From NCBI GenBank assembly GCA_023105745.1, contig JALGQZ010000013.1, positions 11,031,105-11,095,104 on the forward strand: a stretch of 64,000 nt of DNA. The letters are read 5' to 3'. Every line of letters starts with the position of its first letter. The first letter of the stretch is position 1. A program made the position numbers and the translations under genes. This document shows, in pieces, positions 1-11,968 of the stretch. The notes under the pieces are model-generated. The model worked only from the letters and a program-made list of their open reading frames with translations. It had not been told where the DNA came from and ran no database searches. The DNA comes from Austropuccinia psidii. Taxonomy: Eukaryota > Basidiomycota > Pucciniomycetes > Pucciniales > Sphaerophragmiaceae.

Positions 1-2800
1 AGTTTATGACAGAAAACATGCCAAGTGTACCACTTGGACTCTTAAAGTCAAAAATTCTGAAAATAGCCATGATGCCACTGAAAATATCATGGCACATCCT
101 GCTTTCAGGAAATTCAATGAGCAAGAAACATCCCAAATTGCTCAAATATTTAAATGACTGCTTCTGCCAAGTCAAATTCAGGCCCAATATGCAGCCAGAT
201 GGAGTCTGACAGGCCTGTAATCCTTCAAGACATTTACAACCAAGTCAAGAAAATCAAGAAAAACAAACTGCAAGGCAGAAGGCCCATTGATGCTCTTGTT
301 GACACTCTCAAAGAAGAAAATTTTGTTTGGTCCTCTGAAAGGGATGCTGAGGGACACATTACCTCCTTGTTTTTCACTCACCCCTTGCCATAAAACTTCT
401 TCATTGCTTTCCTCATGTAATTCTTATGGATTGTACCTATGAAAATAATAAGTACAAAATGCCCCTTTTCCATATTGTTGGATTCAGCTCAACCAATAAG
501 AAATTTTCTGGGGCTTTTTGTTTGATGAAGAATGAAACTGAACCCTCATATACCTGGGGATTAAATCAATAAATAGAAAAGTTCCTCAAAAACACCAATC
601 TTGTTCCCCCTCCAGTAATTCTTGTTGAAAGGGATCTGGACTTGGAAAAATCTCTTAAGAAGCTCTTCCCAGACTCAAAAGTCATGTTATGCATTTGGCA
701 CATCAATAAAGATGTATCTGATCATTGCATGAAGAGAATTGGTCATGGAACTGATTTTGAAAATTTTATGGGCCTTTGGAATCAAGTAATATACTTTTAT
801 CTTTCACTTTATTTCACTTGGTTTCACTTTTGTTCTAATTATTGTTTATATTAATGACTTTTGGATTCAATTCTCAGGTTATGTATTCATCCACTGAAAA
901 GTCTTGCAAAGACAACTGGAAGAAGCTTCAAAAGCAGGGAAAAAACCTGAAGTCTTGCAGTATTTGGAAAATACCTGGCTTCCTCTAAAGGAGTATTATG
1001 TGCCAGCCTGGACCAACCACCATTGCCACCTGGGTGTGGGCTCCACCTTCAGAGTTGATGGTGCCCATGCCATGGTTAAAATTTGGCTCCAAATGTCCAC
1101 TGGTACTCTTGTGGACGTAGTTAGGGCTCTCCACATGGCATTCAGGAAACAATTTATTGAAATAATCAGCAGAATCTTCAAAGGAATGATTTTCTATGTC
1201 AAGAATCTTCCTCCACACATCTGTGCTCTCAATGGCAAGGTGTCTCATTATGCTCTTCAGATGGATTTTGAAAATTTTAAAACCAAATTTCCTCCAAATG
1301 AAAAATGCACAAACAAATACAACAATTATCAAGGCATTCCTTGAAATAATAAGACACAAAAGGTATTTTCCAAGTGCCAAAGGCTTGAGATATCAGACTT
1401 CCATACTCAGTGACATTTGAATTTGCCTGTGAGGGTTTTTTAGCTTGAAATTCTTACTTTTTTTCCTTATTAACTGATTTTCTTTGTAATATTCTTCTAA
1501 GACTGGTTTTCAAGGTGATAATAAAAGTTTTGAAAAAGAATGAAATAATGCATCCAAGAAGATATTTGAAGATATTGGGGAAGACCTTTTTCAAAGACCA
1601 ATGGAAAAAATCACCCCAATTCTTCAACATTTTCAAGATGTTTTGACTGGAAAATTTCTATTTGATCAGATTACCAAGATTCAAGAGGATTATTAATATT
1701 ATTAAGGCCCACTAGAATGCAAGAATATCCATTAAAGACCTCAAGGAGCCAAGATTAGAAATAAAAATCAAAATAAAAGAGAACCATCAAGATTTAAAAT
1801 TATTGAAAGTCAATCCAAGAGAAGAGGAAGACCCCCATCAAAAGTGACCAGTGCAACAGCATCAATATCACAGTGAAATGGCCCCTCTCCAATTATGGAA
1901 GTGGACTCATATGAAAACTATCCTCAGAAACTGTATTAAATAAATCAGAAGTCACCCTTAGAAGATCCATAAGATTGGCAATTGGAAGCAAAGCCTCACA
2001 AAGAAAATCACACATGCCTGCCACCAGTTTGAAGATATATGATGCAATTGACTTGACCTTTGAGTATTGTGAAAGCAATTATTACACAAGTGATTAAGTC
2101 TCCAAGCTGTTTGTGAGTTTCTTATTCTTTTTAATGTATATTTCTCTTGTTTATTTTGATATTTATTCATCTTTTCACCTTATTTTATCACATCTCTGGC
2201 TCAGAAGACTTGCCCAAGTTTATATTGAAATACACCTTCAAGGCCATCAATGTCCAGGGTGATGGAAACTGTGGCTACAGAACAGTATCCCACTACATTT
2301 ACAAGACTCAAGATCAATGGGCTGATGTCAGAGGTGACTTGGCTGAAGAAATTCAACAAAATCAAGACCTTTATGAAGCCATGAGAACTTTAATTACCTC
2401 AATATCCTCTTATTTGGAAAGAATTGAATGGTATAAAGATGTTGGCCAGGCTCCAAAAAGCAAGTGGATTTCCATGCCTAACATGGGTGATCCAATTGCA
2501 AATAAGTCTCAAAGACCAGTTTCTTTTATTCCACAGTCCAATATTTTCGTTTTTACCTTATTTATGTCCTCCAAATGATAATAATCCCATTTTCATCTTC
2601 TTCTTGGATAGCTGTTCTCATTTTGCTCCTTTGGGTATAATCATTTCTAAAGTTTCTCCAGTCCCCCCCATTACTGTGAATTGGGAATTTCATGCCCAAC
2701 CACAAGCCCTGGGGTGGCTGATAAATTTAAGAAACACAGGATGTTATATTTGTCCAATCTTCCTCCCCCCTCAGAAAAGACCAACTATTTTGAAGGCCGA
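1..2800 (+). pseudogene. FAR1/MULE transposase fused to OTU protease domain (decayed)
   Basis: In order: the end of a FAR1-like N-terminal domain with a following linker (readable at 154-393, ending HITSLFFTHPLP); a MULE DDE core with a first-Asp region (MDCT, about 428-450), a second region ending LKKLFPDSKVMLCIWHI (642-710) and VDGAHAMVKIWLQ where the family Glu is Asp (1054-1092); a basic tail with an AT-hook-like KRRGRPP region (about 1810-1840); and an OTU domain with the Asp-Gly-Asn-Cys motif (GDGNCGYR, Cys codon near 2270) and a late His (SCSHFAPL, about 2610). Probable introns lie near 787-877 (ends ctcag) and 1430-1500. Stops and frameshifts (for example at 391, 569 and in the OTU part after 2578) rule out a functional protein. 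In an intact copy the transposase would cut and move the element; the OTU part would be a deubiquitinase-like cysteine protease of unknown role. Confidence 0.85.
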
Positions 2801-3460
2801 TTCCGATTGATTGATTTTTGTATATAAAATTTATGCCAATCCTTCTCAGTCCTATTTATTGCTTGAATCCTACCTCAGTCTCCTTTTTTATCAGACATGT
2901 GGAACTTTTGTACTTAAAAATAGTCATATCACAAACAAGAAACAAAACAATTTGAAAGGAAAACTTATTGCGCCTTCACTTGTTGTCCCACCAAAAAAAT
3001 TCCCCCAATTCATGGGCTTCTGGGTCTTTATTTTCCAGATTGAACCCTTCATTTTAAAAAAAATTGAAGGAAACTCATAAGTGGGAAGATTTTAAATTAA
3101 ATTTTTCAAAATAGTCATCTTAAAAAGATGTGAAAAAAAGATTTGAAAAAAAACACTTTTTGTGCCTTCACTTGTCCCACCAAAAAAATTCCCAAAATTC
3201 TGGGCTTCTGGTTCTTTATTCTTCAGATTAAACCCTTCATTTCAAAAGAAATGAAGGAAATTCATAAGTGGAAAGGTTTTAAATCAATTTTCTTAAAAAA
3301 TATGCAATTTTTTCATATTGGCCAAATTTGAGAAATTTGGCCAAAAAAAAATATGTCAAAAAACTTGTGGATATTGACATCCCATTTTGGGAAAAATATG
3401 GCAAAAAAATAAAAAAACCTCAAAACTGATCCTGAGGAAATTCTTTTTGAAAGATAAGGT

Positions 3461-3568
3461 CACTTATGTGTTTTTACCATAAAGTTATGTGTTTTGGGCA
3501 TAAATTTGTAAACATAAGTAAGGGCTGATGTGTTTTTACTAAAAGCTTACATATGTTTACCAACACCC
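3461..3568 (+). repeat. MULE right terminal and subterminal inverted repeats, CpG-decayed
   Basis: Several copies of a motif whose intact form in the 34213 element is cttacgtgtttttacca. Here they read cacttatgtgtttttacca, agttatgtgttttgg, acataagtaag, ctgatgtgtttttac and cttacatatgtttacca, ending ccaacaccc at 3568. The CpG of the intact motif is TpG or CpA in nearly every copy, as expected for deamination of methylated cytosine. Confidence 0.8.
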
Positions 3569-3792
3569 TTATTTTAATAAGAAGTCCTATTATCAATACT
3601 TCTTGTAATTGATTCTACTAGAAAATTACTGCTTTTTGTTATAGAGAGTAGTAGTGTATAACAAGTAAAAAAATAATCAAGTAATTAATTATTTAATTGC
3701 AGCTTTAATACATTTATTGATTTTATCTCATAAGAAAAGTCATACTCCTTATTCTAGTAATATTATCAAGAGTTTCATGGATAAATCTTACA
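3569..3792 (+). repeat. Gypsy-1 5' LTR, last 224 bp only
   Basis: Ends in aaatcttaca, directly followed by the primer-binding site. Homologous to about 10888-11120. The first roughly 1.35 kb of this LTR must lie on the other side of the MULE, outside the window. Confidence 0.8.
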
Positions 3793-3794
3793 TT

Positions 3795-3812
3795 TGGGGG
3801 CCTGGACGTTTC
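3795..3812 (+). other. Gypsy-1 primer-binding site, tRNA-Pro-like
   Basis: TGGGGGCCTGGACGTTTC begins two bases after the LTR end. The TGGGGGC start is complementary to a tRNA ending GCCCCCA-3', as in the tRNA-Pro sites of many retroelements. Gypsy-2 has the same arrangement (TGGGGGCTTGGCCCGAAA). The tRNA assignment is inference. Confidence 0.55.
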
Positions 3813-4096
3813 TTTTGAGCTTTGTACCCTTAATTAATATATTTTTTAGCTCTAAAATATATTAATTCAAAAATTCTTTCTTTCAATGTGAATATAAATT
3901 GTTTTTTGTTTTTTGAAATTGCCTCAAAAATATTTTCCATTGAATAATTTGGATTAATGTTATATTTTTTTACACACGTATTTTTCAAATCCTAATACTT
4001 AGAAAATTATCCTTTAAGCCCCTTGGAGCTAATTTTTGATTCAAAATATCTAAATTCTAATTTTTTTCTTTCAAAAGAATAATTTTTGATAAAAAA

Positions 4097-6031
4097 TTGA
4101 TAAAAAAACTTATAAAAAAACTTACACCAACTGGTACAGAGAAGCCAAGGAGGAAGAATGGGAAATATGTCCAAGCCTTTGGCAGGGGGACACGAGCTCT
4201 TTACTTACACATCAAGAAATTTATGAGTCAGGAAAAGAACATAGAAATACTAGGAGTATGGAGTCCATTTTCTTGCAAAGACAAGGTCAAAAAGATAAAG
4301 AATTGGTTTAACATACAAAATTATTTATCCATAGACCAAAACAAGAAACTGGAAATGACCCCAGATTTAAAGAAGGAAGGGCCAGTAGCATCAAACAGCT
4401 CCAGAACAGTCCAAATAAAATCCCAAAGGACTTCAGAAGAAACAGAGAGGTCCCAAGAGCACTCAAGGAAAGGTAAACAGAAAATAAAATTGGCACAGAC
4501 CTTACCCACAAGGGTACAGGGTTGCCAAACTGAAGCCTTAAGCTGTGGAAAGGCTGTTAAATATGGCCAGAGCCCTCATTGAGCTCATAGCAAAGGAACA
4601 GGAAAGGATAAACTGGACCTTTCCATGCAAATAATAGATGCAGTTAGATACATTCAATCCATTATTGATATAAAATCTAATAATTTTGATGAAGAATTAA
4701 AGAAATTAACATCAAATGTAGATTACTTGAGAAACAATGACAGAACTTGAACTGAATGGTGAAAAGTGACAAATGCACGGGTTGAGTCAATTTCCAACAC
4801 ATGTGACAGAATTGAGAGTAAATGTCAAGTACAAAATGATGAATTAGGAAATTCTTCCATTAATCACATTAATGACCAACTTAAAACTCTGAAAGATCAT
4901 GTTTTAGAAATATTTCCACAACACCAATCTTTTTGCTGCACATCTGGCAAGAAGTGAAAGTGAAAGGCAGAAATTAAAGAATGAAATGGTTGCATATTTG
5001 GACCAAATTTATAAGAATTATCAACCCAAATCACATATGCCCAGAAGTTCCACACCTTCAAATGAAGAAAAAATCTCTGTTAAAGAAAGTTTGACTGCTT
5101 TCCTAGCAGAAAAATCCAATTTCTGCAAGATATATTCCCAAACTAGAAGAATGGCCAAAATTCGCTGGTGAAGGAGAATATAAGCATATTAAATTAATTA
5201 GAGAAAATAATATATTTTGGTAAGAGCTTCATATACCTTATGAAATGATAGTGGGAAAAATGCACTCTTTGTTTACCAGGATTGGAAAGAAATGGTTTTA
5301 CAAGATGAGACTAGAACATGGAAAACATGATTGGCTTTGGTGGAAATCCGAGATAATGCCAAAGCGGGCCAGAAATTCCTCTAGACTTAAAATGGAGGAT
5401 TATTTTTAAGGTTCCATTTAAACAAAGACAAAGATAAAGCACTTACTTTGTTCCTAAAAAAAACAGATTATCTGCTTTACACCCAGATATGTCTGACTCA
5501 ATGATTAATATGAAAATATCAAGAAACTGCGGAGTAGAACTAGAAAATGATATCAAGTGTGAATGTGTAGAGCCCTGTTCAACAGAGGACTATATAAATT
5601 CTATGGAAGATATCATGGGTAGAACAAGAAATGGTAAAACCTGTACTAGAAACCCTATAGAGTCCAAAATTTTCCCAGAGAATTATAGAAAGGATATAAG
5701 ACCTGAAAGGCCGGTCTTGAAGATCCATAAATGTGGGAGCACCTCACATTTAGCCAAGACTTGTAGCAAAAAGACCAAAATCAATGAATTTCAAGTCATT
5801 GAAGAGGTTCAGTGTGCTGAAGAGAAGAAAGAATATAACCAATACTGTGCAGTATCTGAGGACACACCAGCAGGGGACTATCCCATTGAGAACATCAAAG
5901 CTTTCTTTGAAGTTACTGAAGTTCATACTCACTTGCCACAATATAGTGAAGCTTGCTATAACCTGACCAACATTGAAGAGGACAGAATGTGTAATACTAA
6001 GCCTAATAGAGGAAAAGGTTACACCACTTGA
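4097..6031 (+). pseudogene. Gypsy-1 gag remains with zinc knuckle
   Basis: Readable gag pieces at 4097-4582, 4766-4957, 4986-5171 and 5489-6031, in different frames or separated by stops. The last piece carries the nucleocapsid zinc knuckle (HKCGSTSHLAKTC, about 5729-5766). The family pattern is CX2CX4HX4C, but the first Cys has become Ile (KIHKCG). Downstream the reading continues through TEVHTHLPQYSE into the protease linker and stops at 6029. The part before 4097 is leader sequence. Gag packages the element RNA. This copy is broken. Confidence 0.8.
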
Positions 6032-9000
6032 GAATCTTTTATCACATCAATCTTGATGAATGATATTAAAGCCAAAGTCAAGTTAGACAAAGGAGCATTT
6101 TGAGCTTGTTTAGGCAAATATTACCTTCAAGTCATACTTCCACAATCAAAAAACCAGCTATTAACAATAGAAGGTGCTCAATACAGTAGTTCCAGGTATA
6201 TCGTGTAACCTTTGGGGATATTAGAAACTAACCTGATTTTAAGATGTGTCTATGAAACTTGATATTGACATCAATAAAAATAATGACAAACATCTTACAA
6301 CTAGAGAGAACAAGAGAAAAAAGTTTGCTTTTTAAAATATACCCAAATAGGTATCAGTAGTATCTTCCAATAAATACACATATAAGGAGGAATTTGTGTC
6401 AAATCAACTTATTGAAGAACAAAGTAATTCAAAAAAATCAGCCAAAATGAGGAAAGAGATTATTAATGTGTTATAAACATATACAAATGCTTTTTCTTCA
6501 GATAATAAATTATTATGTGCTATTAGAGGACATGAGGTTGATATTGGTTTCAATATTTACAGATGATACCCTCCAGTAATTAAAAGACCAGATTACCCAC
6601 CAAGCCATACAGCTAGAGAAGACTTGGAAAAACATATCCAAGAGCTAATACAGCTTGGTGTACCTAGGAAAATAGGTCATAATAAGGAATTTGAAGTTAA
6701 AACTCTGTCATTATATCTTTGAATAATGATAAATCAAGGATGGTTGGAGGTTTTAGAGCATTTAATACCTACACAGTTCCAGATAGGTATCCAATTTCTA
6801 GAGTACAATAATTCTTGACCCAATTATTTAAAGCCAAGTACATAACTTCAATCGATGAACTCAAAGGCTTTCATAAGAATGTCTTGATTCCTAAAGACAA
6901 GAGATTAATCAGAATGATCACTCACTTTGGTATTTATGAGTATCTAAAAATTGCCTTTAGGATTAAGAATGCTCTGTCTCATTATCAAAGAATGATGAAT
7001 ACCATCTTCCCCACAGAATTTTCTGAAGGATGGCTCATTATTTATATTTATTACGTAATTATATGTTCAGAATCATGGTCTTTGCACCTTGAAAAACTTA
7101 AAAGAGTACTGGAAAAAGCTGAAGAAGTGAATATGGAAACTTAACTTAAGAAATGCAAATTTTTATTTGAAGAGCTCAAGGCACTTGGACATGTAGCTTC
7201 AGGACTAAGCTTGGGTATTGGAAAAAATAAAGTAGCAGAAGTATTACTTAAGCCCATACCCCAGAATAAAAATAACAGATGTATTTGCTCAGATTTGCAA
7301 TTTACTATAGGAAGCATCTGAAGAATTTTGCAATTCTAGCCAAGTCACTCTACAGAATCTGTGATCAACAGACAGTATTTGAGATGACAAAAGAAAGAAT
7401 TAGAGAATGTGAGAAGATGAAAGAAGCCCTCACAGAAGCACATTTACTTATCATGCCTGACTGGAATATACCTTTGAAGTTGTAAATTGATATATGTGGA
7501 GAGGGATTAAGGGATGCCCAAAATCAAGTCCAAACTAGTAATGAAAAACCATCAGAAGGACCAGTTTTCTATATCCAAAGAAAAATCAAACCAACAGAAG
7601 AAAGATGTGGAGTAAGCCAAATGCACCTCTTATGTTTGGTATGGGCACTTAAGAAATTACACTATTATCTTGATGGAATTGTTTTTGAGGTGGTAACTGA
7701 CTGTAATGCAGTAAGATCACTTAGAAACATGGAAAAATCCAACAGTCACATGTTGAGATGGCAAGTAGTCATTCAAGAATACGATGGAAATATTACTATA
7801 GCTCATATGGCAGGAAATATACATACAAATGCTGATGGAATTATCAGGTGGGAATTAGCCAAGCTTATGTACCTTCAGAAGAAGAACCAGATTTCCCAAT
7901 TGAAGAAATCAAAATATCTGATATTGGGACTAAAATATTTGAAGAAGTCAGAGAGTCATATAAACAAGACAAGAATTGCCATATTTTGACATCCTTGCTG
8001 GATAAATACTGTAACAACACATATTTGGTTGACTCACTGTATGAAATTTGGACAAATTCCTATTCTGAAGGAATATTCCTCCTGTTTGAAAGAATAGTCT
8101 GCCACAGAACTAAACATTCTTGTGTAATGAAATTATGCAGTAGATTGGTTATCAAAGCAATTATTCATGAATGTAATGATAGCATCTATCTGGGACACCT
8201 ATAAGAGGACAGGAAAGTTGAGAAAGTCAAGAACTTTGCATGATGACCATCTTGAAGAAAAGAAACCATTGAGCATTGCTATCCTTGAAACAGATTCCAA
8301 AATGCTAACAGGAGCACAGGCAAGAATATTGAGCTTATGGTCAATATTAAAGAAAAAAAATCCAATTGAAAATTTTCTCACAAGGATTGGGTCACAGCAC
8401 TTCCTTTAAGTGGTGACAGATGCTATAATTATTGCTTAATAATTGTACACAAATATAGCACAGCTCTCACATTCTTACCATGTCATAAAGATGACACTGC
8501 TATGGATACAGCTCTTCTATGGAATAAAGTTATTTTTCATACCAGGTTATCTAATAATATAATAATTTACAGACACCATAAGTTCACATCTGCATTTTTG
8601 AAAAATCTTTATAGATTGTTTGGACCAAGTTATCATTTTATAAAGCATACCATCCTCAAGCTGATGGGCTGGAAGAGAGAATGATTCAAGATTTATAGGA
8701 AATTATCAGGAGATTCTGTGCCTGTGATTTGAAATTCAAGCACTCATATGGCTTCACCCATGACTGGTGTACTATAATAACTACATTAGAACTGGCATAG
8801 AGGAAATTTATACATTCTTACACAGGTCAGACTCTTACTATGTTAGAGAAAAGATAGAATTCAAGACTTTCAGCAGATACACTGAGGAAAGACTTGATTT
8901 AACTTTATCATAAAGCATCCAAATTCAAGATTATGCTTCATAAAGGGAAATATTATTAAAAAAGGCATGTATGATGCTTTTGAACAAGCCAAACAGAAGT

Positions 9001-9459
9001 TGAACAAGAGTTAACAAGTACCAGACGTCAAAGTAGGGGACTTAGTTCTAGCTTCAACCTTGAATTTTCATAATATCAAAGGCCCAAAGAAACTCAAAGA
9101 TTCTCATGTAGGACCTTTTGTTGTTGTTTCCTTGCATGAAACCAATGCAGTTCAAGTGTAATGGAGTGGTTAACTCAAAGATAAACAACACACCTTCTCA
9201 GTCAGATTGATAAAATCATATCAATCAGCCAGAAAGAATTGGTTCCTTCAAGGAAACTAACTCCTTGAACTGCACCACCAATGGAACAGAATCAAGACAA
9301 AAAGATAAAGAAAGGAGACTTAGTGGTAAAAATCAAAGAGAATATCTTGTACGATATAGAGATCTATTACATGAAGGTGAATGGCTGGAAGAATCAAAAA
9401 TACCTGAATCAGATAGACTATTGGGAAGAATTGGGCATGAAAGGAGCGAAAAATACTGA
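6032..9459 (+). pseudogene. Gypsy-1 pol remains: protease, RT, RNase H, integrase, chromodomain
   Basis: Protease near 6083-6105 reads LDKGAF where the family has an Asp-Ser/Thr-Gly centre. RT is readable from about 6560; at 7042-7065 the catalytic Tyr-Ile-Asp-Asp box reads YIYYVIIC, so both Asp are Tyr. RNase H runs about 7270-7860 ([37 protein letters not shown]). The integrase zinc-binding and core region runs about 7900-8700. A C-terminal region (about 9000-9200) is followed by a chromodomain-like end (REYLVRYRDLLHEGEWLEESKIPESDRLLGR, here in part, 9340-9430), stopping at 9457-9459. Many stops and frameshifts; not functional. The chromodomain class of gypsy elements uses it to steer integration to chromatin. 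Confidence 0.85.
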
Positions 9460-9519
9460 ATATTCCTTCAATACCACATAAAGAAATTGTGAAAAGTTTG
9501 TTTTTATCAATTTCATGCC

Positions 9520-9532
9520 AAAAAAATGGGAA
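9520..9532 (+). other. Gypsy-1 polypurine tract
   Basis: aaaaaaatgggaa lies directly before the TGTGAG start of the 3' LTR, where plus-strand DNA synthesis would be primed. Gypsy-2 has a similar ggtggtagggaa before its 3' LTR on the minus strand. Confidence 0.6.
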
Positions 9533-11120
9533 TGTGAGAGATCCCATGCTACATATAAACTAAGAATACTGTTATGCATGCTTGTGGAACTTTATATTAC
9601 TCTATTATTACATACAGTATTGATATACCCATAGTGGATATCAGTCTCAAAGCCTGAATTACCATTTTTGGCATGAAAATAGCTAAACAGGACAAAAAAA
9701 TCAAAGAGAGCCAGGAAACCCAACTTATGATTCCTGAATAGCTCTTAAGCTTGAATAAATTTCTGATCATGGCCCAATAGTTATATCAAAGCCTTTTGGG
9801 AACTTGGTTACCAATCTAAAGTACCATTAGATTATAAGAAAATAGCAAATAAGCTGCTATTTTCAAGGGATAAGGAGGTGATAAGCTACTCCTACTCCTT
9901 TAAACATGTCATTTATTAATCATTTTCCATGGATAAACCATATAATATTAATTATATATCTTTTTGGACTAGTATCCATGAATTTATCTCATGGAAACCA
10001 GCTATTTTTGTGCCATTGGCTTTTCTACATTGAGCTAAGGCAGAAAATTGAAACATTTATTGAAAATGAAATTTATCAATTAATCCTTCTGAAACCTTCA
10101 CTACCAATGGAGAGGGGGATAACTCATATTAACACCAAAAACAACTATGACTTCATAATTAAATTAGATGTTTTACCTACAGTTAAGTTTTGATGATTCT
10201 ATGTGAAACACTGAATCTTCAACAATTCACAGAAAATACAATCTGTGATGTAATTACAAATGACATTTATAGCTTTGAGTTATTAATGTTTATTTTGAAA
10301 TAAATGAGGATTGCAAGTTGTTAATACTTTATTTCTTAACCATAAATGGGTTGGTAGTCATGTAAAATGACTTAATTAAGTAATTATACTAATCCTATGT
10401 GACAACTGGTGATGTAACCAATAATCCAAAGAGCATTAATGGTTTTTAACTTATTTCCTATTAATATTTCTCCATGAAATGCCTCTTTCAGATTGTTTTT
10501 GCCTAAAAGAAGCTTCCTCTTGCTGTTTTTTCCAAATCATGTATTATTTAACCATATCATTAGTACCAACAAGTATGTATTAGTTAAACCATTTATTAAG
10601 TGCTTTAGTTCTTTAAGAATCACTTATAAAGACACTGAATCATAGAAATATACTATTTAAAATGGTCTTCAACTTTTATATTGTTTCATTCCTGTTATAG
10701 CTTAATTTTGATCCTTTAAATCCACAATCAATCTGTCAAATTACTCTTCCAATAATTTTCAAGGTATTATTGGAGTATTAGTGAGTGTTTTCAATTAATT
10801 CCTGAAATTTTTTTCTAATAATATTTTTATTCAAAAATTATCTTTATAATTATTCTTTAAAAAGATAACTATAAATTAAAATAATGTTATATTATCTTAA
10901 TAAGGAGTCTTATTATTAATACTTATTGTAATTGATTCTAGTAGACAGTTACTTCTTGTTGTTATAATTACTATTAGTGTATAACAAGGAAAATAAATGA
11001 TTAATTCCTTGATTATTTAATTGTGGTTTTAATCAATTTTTCAATTAAATTTCATAAAAACATTCATAGTACTCTTCATCAATAATAATATAATGAAGAT
11101 TTTCATAGACAAATCCCCAA
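9533..11120 (+). repeat. Gypsy-1 3' LTR
   Basis: Starts TGTGAGAGATCCC after the polypurine tract and ends near 11120 (aaatccccaa, aligning with aaatcttaca of the 5' LTR, so the terminal CA is mutated or the edge is off by a base or two). About 1.59 kb, very AT-rich. The short ORF inside (9906-10193) is not supported as a gene. The LTR belongs to the same lineage as the four other long LTRs of the window, which share TGTGAG...CTTACA termini. Confidence 0.75.
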
Positions 11121-11968
11121 TTTCCATGTTATTTTTTTGCATCATGGAAAGATTTGGGGAAGCATTCAGTAATAATTCAATGCTTGCCTTAGGTAGTTCT
11201 ATTTCAGCTGAAATCCCTACCCCTTGAGCTTGGACAGTCCCTTGAAGCTCTGATATATATCTACAATGATATACAATATTTCAAAGTTCAACCAAAAATT
11301 CTGAAATGAGAATGGAATTGACTAGATTTGTGGTGGCATTGTGTTTCTTGAGAATTTTGGATTGAGACAAGGATCTCATGGGTTTAGTTCAGAAAATTTA
11401 TTATATGGAACCATTCAAAATCATTCCAATAACCAAAAACATCTCTGGAAAATTCAAGGAAAAGAAAATCACCCCCAGAGATCTTATATGCTTATGGGAA
11501 GTCCAAATTCAATGGACCATCTAAATCTAAATCAGAAAGAAGACAATTAAATAAAGCTTTTCAACAACAAAAAACTAAGAAGAAGTGAAAGAAGAAAAGA
11601 ATTAGTCAAATTTGTGAACATTATACTGATTCAAATCAAGATTCAATGAGCAAGAGATTTGAGAAATTGGAAAAATTAATGATCTCAAATGTAAACATCC
11701 AAAAGAACTCAGCTAATGTGGTATCAAAATCTGACCCAATAAGGAATATAAGATTTGGATTAATAATATACAAAAAATGAATTAATTTTTAATAATCCTA
11801 TTTAGGCAGAATGGTTCCTTTTATGGACAGGGGCTGTGAAGGATCATTAGTAAATAGGTTTAATTTACTAAAAAAAACAAAGCTTGTGAGCAAAGTTTCA
11901 ATACTTTTGGTTACTCTGTTTTAATCACACATGCAGGAAGTCTTGAATATTTTGGTCTTCACATCTAT
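11121..11968 (+). pseudogene. Copia B fragment 1: gag end and protease
   Basis: First surviving piece of an old Ty1/copia element. A basic gag-like stretch at about 11461-11620 (KSKSERRQLNKAFQQQK in the readable frame) is followed by a linker and a protease region around 11818, where MDRGCEGSLVN stands in place of the family's Asp-Ser-Gly centre, then KLVSKVSILLV. Reading stops at the Gypsy-2 insertion (target duplication TCTAT at 11964-11968) and continues in register at 24245. The 5' LTR and the first part of gag are missing, replaced by Gypsy-1. About 11121-11340 shows only weak coding traces. Confidence 0.65.

Larger units (their letters stand above)
1..3568 (+). mobile_element. MULE-OTU element, copy 1 (left end outside window)
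   Basis: Right part of a Mutator-like DNA transposon. It holds decayed FAR1-type DNA-binding, MULE transposase and OTU protease coding segments, followed by an AT-rich 3' region and a terminal inverted repeat ending in caccaacaccc-type sequence at 3568 (ttaccaacaccc). It is the same family as 48552-52620: both carry the same domains, the same introns and the same end. The right end also matches, as reverse complement, the left end of the non-autonomous element at 34213, including the stretch around ttcctcaggat. The element sits in the 5' LTR of Gypsy-1, whose surviving part starts at 3569. About five CpGs remain in 3.5 kb, so the copy is old. The left end and its target duplication are not in the window. 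Confidence 0.85.
3569..11120 (+). mobile_element. Gypsy-1: decayed Ty3/gypsy LTR retrotransposon with chromodomain-type integrase end
   Basis: Forward element: truncated 5' LTR (3569-3792), primer-binding site, gag-pol remains (about 4097-9459), polypurine stretch (9520-9532) and 3' LTR (9533-about 11120). The 5' LTR remnant and the end of the 3' LTR align clearly: both contain the aataag-agtc-tattat stretch, a shared tgtataacaa and the final tttcat-ga-aaat. The element is older than the MULE that cut its 5' LTR. Its 3' LTR abuts the gag remains of copia B, so it probably inserted into copia B. No left flank survives to test the duplication. Confidence 0.85.
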
